Part shown: positions 1 through 5,017 of the stretch, in pieces | How the letters are laid out: each line of letters begins with the position of its first letter | How positions within the stretch are numbered: the stretch's first letter is position 1 | Source: Planctomycetaceae bacterium | GTDB lineage: Bacteria > Planctomycetota > Planctomycetia > Planctomycetales > Planctomycetaceae | Assembly (NCBI GenBank): GCA_020426085.1 | Contig: JAGQQP010000170.1 | Coordinates: forward strand, 1 to 8,244 | Length of the DNA stretch: 8,244 nucleotides | Direction of reading: 5' to 3' | Made by a program: the position numbers and the translations under genes | The notes under the pieces: model-generated | Told to the model about the DNA's origin: nothing | What the model saw: only the letters and a program-made list of their open reading frames with translations | Database searches by the model: none

Positions 1-38
1 AAGAAAAAAATCGGCAAGCCGTAATGACTTGCCGATTT
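1..38 (-). terminator. Rho-independent terminator of the amidotransferase-like gene
   Basis: A perfect 11-bp inverted repeat pairs positions 28-38 with 8-18 around a 9-nt loop (19-27). Read on the minus strand, the stem runs directly into a T-rich tract (seven T, then CTT) at the window edge. This is the classic GC-core hairpin plus U-tract, lying about 90 nt beyond the stop codon of the leftward gene that ends at 128. The T-tract lies only on the minus-strand side, so the terminator serves the leftward gene. Confidence 0.85.
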
Positions 39-43
39 CGAGT

Positions 44-131
44 TCATCGTATCACGATGACACAAAGCTGAAGCGACTCCTGTCTTCCCTCAAAAGACAG
101 GAACGCCGCCGATAACCCATCTGTGGGTTAT
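44..131 (-). repeat. Three tandem perfect hairpins in the 3' region of the amidotransferase-like gene
   Basis: Three further perfect inverted repeats lie between the stop codon and the terminator. 112-119 pairs with 124-131 (8 bp, 4-nt loop) and overlaps the TAA stop at 128-130. 78-86 pairs with 94-102 (9 bp, 7-nt loop). 44-50 pairs with 54-60 (7 bp, 3-nt loop). None is followed by a T-tract, so they are not intrinsic terminators themselves. With the terminator at 1-38 they make four consecutive stems in about 130 nt. They may stabilise the mRNA 3' end or form a structured RNA; their role is unknown. Confidence 0.6.
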
Positions 132-892
132 GCAGCTTTGCGGACAGGCATTTGCAGAATTTGTGGTTCGGGCTCTTCACAGGCAGCCAGGAAGTTTTCG
201 AAGACCTGCATGTCGAGAGCAGACGCGGAATGATTCTGGGGATGCCATTGCACGCCGACACAGAACCAGTCTTCATCGGGAACTTCGATGGCTTCGATCA
301 CGCCATCCGGAGCAGTTGCCGAAACAACAAACATTTTTGATACATATTTGACAGCCATATGATGCTGGCTGTTCACACGAATTTCGCCGGGACCGTACAT
401 TTTATCAACGCGGGTTCCAGGTTCGATATTGATGATATGACGCAGGTTTGTTTCCACGCCATCACGATGATACATGGCACCGGGCACATCTTCAGTCACA
501 TGCTGGTGTAGCGTGCCGCCACTGATGACATTCATCAGTTGCATACCCGAACCAATTGCCAGCAGAGGCATTTTCATTTCCATAGCCATCGTGCAGACAC
601 GACGATCAAAGTCTTCGCGGCGTAAAGGCATAGCGCGGGAAGCGGGGTGTTTTTCAAATCCCAGACGGATCGGATCCAGGTCTAATGCACAACCGGAAAG
701 AATCAGGCCATCCAACTGTTCCAGAAACTGTTTCAGGTCATCGTCATCAGACAGAGGAGGCATCATCACGGGAATACCGCCGGCGTCTGTGACAGAATCA
801 TAGTATCCGGTAAAGAACCAGCTTAAAGCCTGAGACTCTTTTTGCTCGGGGCGAAAGTCTCCAGTAATTCCGATCAAGGGTTTTTTAGACAT
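128..892 (-). CDS. Class I glutamine-amidotransferase-like protein (peptidase C26 / PuuD-type fold), probable pseudoenzyme
   Basis: The 254-residue product has the gamma-glutamyl-GABA hydrolase fold: KPLIGITGDF at the N-terminus, AGGIPVMMPP, DGLILSG, the nucleophile-elbow segment PLLAIGSGMQLMNV (residues 109-122 from this start), VNSQHHMAVK, the APDGVIEAIE segment and VGVQWHPQ near the C-terminus. Active relatives hydrolyse gamma-glutamyl amides with a Cys-His-Glu triad, as in GICRGMQ and QWHPE. Here the Cys position is Gly114 and the Glu position is Gln219, while His217 is kept, so amidase chemistry looks lost. Other cysteines exist (one in LSGCALD), but none sits in the elbow. No signal peptide is seen. 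The ATG at 892 is preferred over the in-frame ATG at 901 because an AAGGA Shine-Dalgarno lies 8 nt upstream of it. The gene is monocistronic, with its own terminator. Fold assignment is confident; inactivity is inferred; biological role is unknown (perhaps ligand binding or regulation). Confidence 0.9.
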   Translation of the reverse strand: MSKKPLIGITGDFRPEQKESQALSWFFTGYYDSVTDAGGIPVMMPPLSDDDDLKQFLEQLDGLILSGCALDLDPIRLGFEKHPASRAMPLRREDFDRRVCTMAMEMKMPLLAIGSGMQLMNVISGGTLHQHVTEDVPGAMYHRDGVETNLRHIINIEPGTRVDKMYGPGEIRVNSQHHMAVKYVSKMFVVSATAPDGVIEAIEVPDEDWFCVGVQWHPQNHSASALDMQVFENFLAACEEPEPQILQMPVRKAA

Positions 893-1336
893 CGAATCCA
901 TCCTTCACTTCAGTGCACTTCCTGTGCGGTCAAAAAACAGTTGGGGGCTAAACGGGATTTCCCCAAATTCAGCGGATGGAAGGAAGCGATTTGCGTAGAG
1001 ACTCGCATTCGAAGTGCGTTCGAGCGGATGAAATATCCCCCCTATCGAACGAATTGAAATAGAATCCATTCTCTTTTAGCGGTCCGTTCCTTCGGTCCGT
1101 CTGCTACTGATCAATTCTCAGTAACTTCAAATGATTCACTCCAAACTTTCTGAATCACTTGAGTGAGCGGATCTTAGTACCGCTCCCGGATGCTGTCCAG
1201 CAAATCGATCATTTTGAGCGAATCTTTTGACCGATTGAGATTCGCATACCATATCTTGTGCTGACGCTGCTCACAGACAGGGAATTCAGTGATCCCGCAC
1301 CTGATTTTTTTATAAAATTGTCTTGAACACTCGAAA
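893..1336. other. Gene-free intergenic region with a chain of short inverted repeats
   Basis: I find no convincing gene here: the open frames lack SDs and family motifs. It must contain the promoter of the leftward gene starting at 892, but I see no good -35/-10 pair. Visible structure includes perfect stems at 1105-1110/1118-1123 (6 bp), 1132-1138/1151-1157 (7 bp), 1165-1170/1180-1185 (6 bp) and 1218-1225/1238-1245 (8 bp). There is an 8-bp direct repeat CGGTCCGT at 1080-1087 and 1093-1100, and a T7 run at about 1305-1311 on the plus strand with only a weak 4-bp stem before it. It could be a long structured leader or a small RNA locus. Part of the pairing is expected by chance. Confidence 0.5.
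901..905 (-). promoter_or_regulatory. Shine-Dalgarno AAGGA deciding the start of the amidotransferase-like gene
   Basis: On the minus strand AAGGA occupies 905-901 and is followed by an 8-nt spacer to the ATG at 892-890. The alternative ATG at 901-899 overlaps this motif and has no other well-placed SD, which favours the shorter protein starting MSKKP. Confidence 0.6.
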
Positions 1337-1366
1337 ACGTCTGCTTTTCAGGACTCAAGCAGACGT
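1334..1366 (-). terminator. Probable terminator of the MFS transporter gene
   Basis: A perfect 10-bp inverted repeat pairs 1337-1346 with 1357-1366 around a 10-nt loop, starting 3 nt after the TGA stop (1372-1370) of the leftward transporter gene. On the minus strand the stem ends in a run of four T (one of them inside the stem) before CGAG. The stem is strong and ideally placed, but the U-tract is short, so termination may be partial. Confidence 0.6.
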
Positions 1367-1369
1367 CAA

Positions 1370-2566
1370 TCACGCAGTTTCAACCGTTTCCGTTTTGGAT
1401 TGCAGTGCCGATGAAAGCGAAGGTAACAGCATCGCCCCCACCGTTGCCAGCAGCAGACAGGGAATGATGGCATGAAATGCCCGCTGAGGCATTCCCAGCG
1501 CGACAAAGTGACTGGTGATCTTCGCCTGAATCATGCCACCACCGCCCCAGGCCATCCCCATTGTAATCGCGGATGCCACACCTCCCCCTTTGGGGAACAG
1601 CTGATGCGAATAAGAGACCATCGCAGGACTCGTGCCCCATAAAATCAGACCACTGGGAATCAGCAACAGCGTCATCAACCAGATTGGACAGCCTTCCCAG
1701 CCCAGTACGAGCATCAACGGAATCCCCAGCAACGGACAGACAACCATAAATAATTTCTCATGGCCGGATTTGAACCGAAATGCCATCAGCAACATCCCGG
1801 CACTGGCTGAAAACAGAAAGACGGACTGAATCAGACCAATCTGAAACGCAGAAACATCCTGATCTTTCAGTATGAACGAAATCAGTTTGTCCATCGCCAT
1901 ATTGGGAACCAGTCTGAGCGAACAGACCATAAACAGAAACAGCGCCAGCGGCACGCGTCCCTCCAGCATCTGCGACAGGGACTGTGCCTTTTGTTTTCGA
2001 TCCCGTTCAAACAAAGCCGCCGGTGGTTTACCAATCTGGTACAACACAATAATCAATCCGGCATACAGCGGCGCCAGAATCCAGACGCTTGACAGCCCCC
2101 AGGTAGAAACAATCGCGCCACAGATGATCGGCCCGACCGCCAGCCCCATCGCTCCCCCGAACATGAAGAGCGACAGGCTCCGCGTACGGCGCTCCGGAAT
2201 CAGAGATCCGGCCACCACAGCCGCCTCCGGATGGAACGAACCAATACCGATTCCTCCCAATAGCAAAGCCACACAGAGAAAAAAGACACTGTTCGCCGGC
2301 CCGACCAGCGGCATCATCACGGCTCCCAGAAAAGGTCCCAGCCACAAGATGGATTTAATCGGGTAACGATCACGAACGTAACCGAACACAGGTTGAGCCA
2401 GTGAAGATGCCAGCGCATGAATGGTCAGCACGAGAAACAGTGAATTTTCCGTCAGAGAGTGAACCCGTTCCAGTTCCCCCCACAACGGACCCACCACAAT
2501 TGCGGAAGCATCAACAATGATGTGAGTGAGTGTAAGGCAAATCAGGCTGCGATAGGCGTGGGACAT
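1370..2566 (-). CDS. MFS transporter, fosmidomycin-resistance (Fsr)-like
   Basis: This 398-residue, very hydrophobic inner-membrane protein has the usual major facilitator size and about twelve predicted helices in two halves, separated by a polar charged loop at about residues 181-205. Signature stretches match the Fsr branch: ASSLAQPVFGYVRDRYP (53-69, the helix 2-3 motif) and GIGSFHPEAA (about 107-116, which recalls VFHPESS in E. coli Fsr). FMFGGAMGLAVGP follows in helix 5, and there is a glycine-rich GMAWGGGGM segment (337-345) in the C-terminal half. Fsr-type proteins export fosmidomycin or other small drugs by proton antiport; the substrate here is not predictable. The ATG at 2566 gives a short cytoplasmic N-terminus before helix 1. 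An in-frame TTG at 2596 would add ten residues; neither start has a clear SD. The gene is divergent from tsaE and has its own terminator, so it is probably monocistronic. Confidence 0.9.
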   Translation of the reverse strand: MSHAYRSLICLTLTHIIVDASAIVVGPLWGELERVHSLTENSLFLVLTIHALASSLAQPVFGYVRDRYPIKSILWLGPFLGAVMMPLVGPANSVFFLCVALLLGGIGIGSFHPEAAVVAGSLIPERRTRSLSLFMFGGAMGLAVGPIICGAIVSTWGLSSVWILAPLYAGLIIVLYQIGKPPAALFERDRKQKAQSLSQMLEGRVPLALFLFMVCSLRLVPNMAMDKLISFILKDQDVSAFQIGLIQSVFLFSASAGMLLMAFRFKSGHEKLFMVVCPLLGIPLMLVLGWEGCPIWLMTLLLIPSGLILWGTSPAMVSYSHQLFPKGGGVASAITMGMAWGGGGMIQAKITSHFVALGMPQRAFHAIIPCLLLATVGAMLLPSLSSALQSKTETVETA

Positions 2567-2613
2567 GATCAGGAAAGCTTTAAGGCAGGAATTCAAGTCA
2601 ATAGTCAGCAGGT

Positions 2614-2643
2614 ATTCTACCGGGCGGGAGAAGAGAATGCGAA
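2614..2643 (-). promoter_or_regulatory. Possible promoter of the MFS transporter gene
   Basis: On the minus strand a TTCGCA (-35-like, 2643-2638) and a TAGAAT (-10-like, 2619-2614) are separated by 18 nt. This predicts initiation near 2607, upstream of both the TTG at 2596 and the ATG at 2566. The -10 is good (5/6) and the -35 moderate (4/6). It is assigned by position and consensus only. Confidence 0.35.
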
Positions 2644-2707
2644 TCGACTGTGCAGTACGGCTCCGTTGTTTTAATACATTTCCTGAAACTGCCAGAAACA
2701 GCTTGTA

Positions 2708-2736
2708 TTGTGATCTTTGCGAAAACCGGCTATACC
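2708..2736 (+). promoter_or_regulatory. Possible promoter of tsaE and the SDR gene
   Basis: TTGTGA (2708-2713) and TATACC (2731-2736) are separated by 17 nt, each matching 4 of 6 consensus bases. Initiation would fall near 2743. That would put the first in-frame TTG (2717) outside the transcript and favour a later start for tsaE. Confidence is limited because each hexamer is only a partial match. Confidence 0.35.
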
Positions 2737-2785
2737 ATCAGAATCATTGAGTATTCAAAATCAATCTTTACCGAGAGAGTCATCG

Positions 2786-3268
2786 TTGCAATCTGAAATT
2801 GAGTGGACTTTTGAATCAACCTGTGAACTCGATACACAACGACTGGGGCAAAAACTGGCAGAATACCTGACCCCGGGAACTGTCATCGCGTTAAATGGTA
2901 ACCTGGGAGCAGGCAAAACCCGCCTGGTTCAGGCGATTGCCACTGCACTCGACGTCGATCCGGCTGAAGTCACCAGCCCGACCTTTGTCCTGATTCAGGA
3001 ATACCAGGGACGCCTCCCCCTGTATCACTTCGACACCTATCGCCTGCGTGATACGGACGAGTTTCTCGAACTGGGCGCCGATGATCTGCTGTACTCCGAT
3101 GGCGTCTGCCTGATCGAATGGGCCGACAAAGTCAGCGAGGTTCTTCCCGGTGATCTCCTGCAAATCAACATCGAGCATACATCACCAACGGCCCGCTTAT
3201 TCCGGTTCCAGGGGCAGGGACCACGCTCGATACAGATCATCGCCCAACTGCAAACGGAAGCATTCTGA
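2786..3268 (+). CDS. tsaE: tRNA threonylcarbamoyladenosine (t6A) biosynthesis ATPase TsaE
   Basis: TsaE is the small cytoplasmic P-loop ATPase that works with TsaB and TsaD to install t6A at position 37 of ANN-decoding tRNAs. In this 160-residue form the family motifs are all present: Walker A GNLGAGKT (38-45), the switch-like TSPTFVLIQEY (63-73), YHFDTYRL (80-87) with the conserved Asp, DEFLELG (91-97), and the LIEWADK segment (109-115). The length fits the usual 150-160 residues. The frame is closed upstream by a stop at 2711 and contains no ATG codon at all, so initiation must be non-AUG. The candidates are TTG at 2717, 2747 and 2786. I chose 2786 because MQSEIEWTF aligns with the N-termini of known TsaE proteins and a GAGAG motif lies 6 nt upstream. 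The downstream SDR gene begins 46 nt after the stop, suggesting an operon. tsaB and tsaD are not in the window. Confidence 0.92.
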   Translation: MQSEIEWTFESTCELDTQRLGQKLAEYLTPGTVIALNGNLGAGKTRLVQAIATALDVDPAEVTSPTFVLIQEYQGRLPLYHFDTYRLRDTDEFLELGADDLLYSDGVCLIEWADKVSEVLPGDLLQINIEHTSPTARLFRFQGQGPRSIQIIAQLQTEAF

Positions 3269-3303
3269 ATTTATTTTTTCACGCCTTCTCCCAGACAGGA
3301 ATC

Positions 3304-3308
3304 AGGAA
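3304..3308 (+). promoter_or_regulatory. Shine-Dalgarno of the SDR gene
   Basis: AGGAA at 3304-3308 lies 6 nt before the ATG at 3315. It decides this start over the longer open frame that begins at 3150 inside tsaE, whose extra N-terminal residues overlap tsaE out of frame and precede the Rossmann motif. Confidence 0.7.
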
Positions 3309-3314
3309 ACAGAA

Positions 3315-4319
3315 ATGACCGTTCAATCGGAACAAAAACTGCTTGTAACTGGAGGAACAGGCCTGGTCGGCAGCCATGTCATTCAAAGAGCACGAGAGGC
3401 AGGCATACCAACTGTCGCGCTGGTTCGCTCGCTTGACCAGGCAGAATACCTGAAAGAATTCGACACCGAGCTGATTGAAGGCGATTTAACCGATAAAAAA
3501 ACATTGAGCGATGTCCTGACTGGTGTCACCATTGTCGTTCATACCGCTGCCAAAGTGGGTGACTGGGGGAGTGTCGACGAATATCGCAACACCAACGTCA
3601 AGGGGTTGGAAAATCTGCTGACGGCACTCGAAGAACAATGTTTGATCCGACATCTGATTCACATCAGTTCTCTCGGAGTCTATGAAGCCCGCGATCATTA
3701 TGGCACGGACGAATCAGAGCCCCCGCATGCGTCCGGCATCGATGGTTACACACTCAGCAAAATTGAATCAGAACAACTGCTGCGAAAGCATTCGATTCCC
3801 TACACCATTTTACGCCCTGGATTTATTTATGGCCCCCGCGACCGGACCGTCCTGCCACGCATTCTGGAGCGATTGAAATCAGGTCGATTCGCTTACCTCG
3901 GCAGTCCTGAAAAGCTGATGAATAACACCTATGTCGAACATCTGGTCGATGCGATCTTTCTGGCTTTGTTCAACGAAGAGGCATTAAGTCAGACGTACAA
4001 TATCACCGATGTTTCACTGGTCAGTAAACGTGAATTCATTTCCACCATCGCGGAACTGGCTGAATACCAGCCTCCGAAAAAAGTAGTTCCACTGCCGGTT
4101 GCGAAAAACCTGGCGCGCGTGATGGAAGGCCTCTGGAGATTCCTGGGAAAGAAGCAGGCCCCCATCCTGTCACAGGCGCGGATCAAATTTCTGGGCCTGA
4201 ACCTGGACTTCAGTGCGCAGAAAGCTCAACAGGAACTGAATTATCATCCACAAAAAACGTTTCAGCAGTCGATGGGCGATACGATTGAATGGTTTCGAAA
4301 CCATCATCAATTACCATAA
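3315..4319 (+). CDS. Extended SDR NAD(P)-dependent epimerase/dehydrogenase, 3-beta-HSD/OleD-like
   Basis: The 334-residue cytoplasmic protein is an extended short-chain dehydrogenase/reductase. It has an N-terminal Rossmann fold with TGGTGLVG (12-19), an acidic GDLTD segment (57-61), HTAAKVGDWG (76-85), the active-site serine strand HISS (116-119) and the catalytic Tyr145-xxx-Lys149 in YTLSK. Then come LRPGFIYGPRD (167-177) and NNTYVEHLVDAI (203-214), followed by a substrate-binding C-terminal domain. The AAKxGxWG wording and the NNTYVEHLVDA stretch resemble 3-beta-hydroxysteroid dehydrogenase, sterol C4-decarboxylase and OleD (2-alkyl-3-oxoalkanoate reductase) relatives more than UDP-galactose epimerases. 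That suggests oxidation or reduction of a lipid-like hydroxy/keto substrate. The substrate cannot be fixed from sequence. It lies 46 nt after tsaE with a good SD and is probably cotranscribed; no obvious functional link to t6A synthesis is seen. Confidence 0.93.
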   Translation: MTVQSEQKLLVTGGTGLVGSHVIQRAREAGIPTVALVRSLDQAEYLKEFDTELIEGDLTDKKTLSDVLTGVTIVVHTAAKVGDWGSVDEYRNTNVKGLENLLTALEEQCLIRHLIHISSLGVYEARDHYGTDESEPPHASGIDGYTLSKIESEQLLRKHSIPYTILRPGFIYGPRDRTVLPRILERLKSGRFAYLGSPEKLMNNTYVEHLVDAIFLALFNEEALSQTYNITDVSLVSKREFISTIAELAEYQPPKKVVPLPVAKNLARVMEGLWRFLGKKQAPILSQARIKFLGLNLDFSAQKAQQELNYHPQKTFQQSMGDTIEWFRNHHQLP

Positions 4320-4385
4320 TCCACAACGGCTTATGAATTCTGCGTAAATTCCCTGCGAATGCAGCTGAGTGCTCAAACCCGGCAA

Positions 4386-4415
4386 TTGACCTGACCTGTG
4401 CCTGAAAGTTAGAAT
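4386..4415 (+). promoter_or_regulatory. Predicted promoter of the small membrane protein gene, near-leaderless
   Basis: TTGACC (4386-4391, 5/6 match) and TAGAAT (4410-4415, 5/6 match) are separated by 18 nt. Normal -10 to start-site spacing puts initiation at about 4421-4423, while the ATG is at 4423. The mRNA would therefore have essentially no 5' leader, which agrees with the absence of a Shine-Dalgarno before this ATG. Confidence 0.5.
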
Positions 4416-4422
4416 AGTATTC

Positions 4423-4716
4423 ATGGAAAGCAATCAATCGCAGTCACCCGATCAACCAGACCAGAAGCAGCAGCAGCCTGCTCAGAAACCGTGGTCGTGG
4501 AAGCGGTACATTATCACCTCCACTATTCAGGTGACTGTCTTCCTACTGCTGTATGTGCTCTCCATCGGCCCTTTGTTCTGGCAGTGGTATGCTTCCTTTA
4601 ACTCGATGAGTTCCCCTTTCTTCGCTGCTTTCTATACGCCACTTCTGCTGGCCTGCGACATCTTTCCCCCGCTTTCAGATGGGGTGAACTGGTACATCAA
4701 CCTCTGGATCGGTTGA
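4423..4716 (+). CDS. Small hypothetical membrane protein
   Basis: I do not recognise this 97-residue protein. Residues 1-24 are polar, rich in Gln, Pro and Ser, and probably disordered. A positive WSWKRY patch follows, then one strong hydrophobic helix (about 30-52, from YIITSTIQ to GPLFW) and a second, weaker one (about 64-82). The aromatic C-terminus ends NWYINLWIG. The positive patch before helix 1 predicts a cytoplasmic N-terminus and a two-helix hairpin in the inner membrane. Support for a real gene comes from a consensus-like promoter just upstream, coherent membrane topology, and its place in a gap with no competing gene. There is no SD before the ATG. It may be transcribed alone, since a new promoter lies in front of dnaE. 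Confidence 0.7.
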   Translation: MESNQSQSPDQPDQKQQQPAQKPWSWKRYIITSTIQVTVFLLLYVLSIGPLFWQWYASFNSMSSPFFAAFYTPLLLACDIFPPLSDGVNWYINLWIG

Positions 4717-4810
4717 AATCTTTGACGCTGCAGAGTTTTTTGCCCTGCGAATCATGGAAGCAGTGAATCATTTTCAACAGAAATCCCTTACCACGACAGC
4801 ATAAAATTCC

Positions 4811-4829
4811 TGCCTGCAACCATCAGGCA
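4811..4829 (+). terminator. Weak candidate terminator hairpin after the small membrane protein gene
   Basis: TGCCTG (4811-4816) pairs perfectly with CAGGCA (4824-4829) around a 7-nt loop, about 95 nt past the stop codon. No T-tract follows, so it may be only a stem that stabilises the 3' end. I see no better terminator between 4717 and 4871. Confidence 0.25.
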
Positions 4830-4871
4830 AAGTACATATCAAAAACCCAAAGCACAGAGCCTTGAGGTTGA

Positions 4872-4899
4872 TTGACAAACCAGAGAATCCACATACACT
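4872..4899 (+). promoter_or_regulatory. Predicted sigma70-type promoter of dnaE
   Basis: A perfect TTGACA (4872-4877) lies 16 nt from TACACT (4894-4899, 4/6 match to TATAAT). Initiation would be near 4906, giving a dnaE leader of about 110 nt. The exact -35 hexamer, acceptable spacing and position before dnaE make this the strongest promoter-like site in the window. Confidence 0.6.
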
Positions 4900-4957
4900 C
4901 AGGGAATGGAATGCTGTTGTAGAATTCTCTCCAGCTTCCTCTGGTTATTAATCTCTC

Positions 4958-4977
4958 ACAGCCTGAGCTGTTTTTTT
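4958..4977 (+). promoter_or_regulatory. Terminator-like hairpin in the dnaE leader
   Basis: ACAGC (4958-4962) pairs with GCTGT (4967-4971) around the 4-nt loop CTGA, followed by a run of seven T (4971-4977; the first T is also part of the stem). This has the shape of a short intrinsic terminator. It lies between the predicted dnaE promoter and the dnaE ATG, about 40 nt before the latter. It could attenuate dnaE transcription or catch read-through from upstream; a 5-bp stem may also be too weak to act. Confidence 0.4.
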
Positions 4978-5017
4978 GCCTGGATGGCATTCATAAAAAA
5001 CGGGAGCACGGAAAAAT

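Noticed and set aside
474..803. A 109-codon plus-strand open frame opposite the amidotransferase-like gene
   Set aside because: It is antisense to a well-supported gene, with no recognisable domain and no promoter or SD.
842..1057. A 71-codon plus-strand open frame reaching into the intergenic region
   Set aside because: It overlaps the start of the leftward gene, lacks an SD, and its translation shows no hydrophobic pattern or motif. It is not enough to call a gene.
1300..1320. T7 run on the plus strand as an intrinsic terminator
   Set aside because: Only a weak 4-bp stem (1280-1283/1293-1296) precedes it and no plus-strand gene ends nearby. It is more likely AT-rich spacer beyond the MFS terminator.
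1872..2366. A 164-codon plus-strand open frame opposite the MFS gene
   Set aside because: The minus-strand product has clear MFS helices and Fsr-like motifs; the plus-strand translation is a low-quality, Ser/Pro/Arg-rich shadow with no motif.
3150..3314. N-terminal extension of the SDR gene back into tsaE
   Set aside because: The added residues precede the Rossmann motif, overlap tsaE out of frame and lack homology, while the ATG at 3315 has a well-placed AGGAA.
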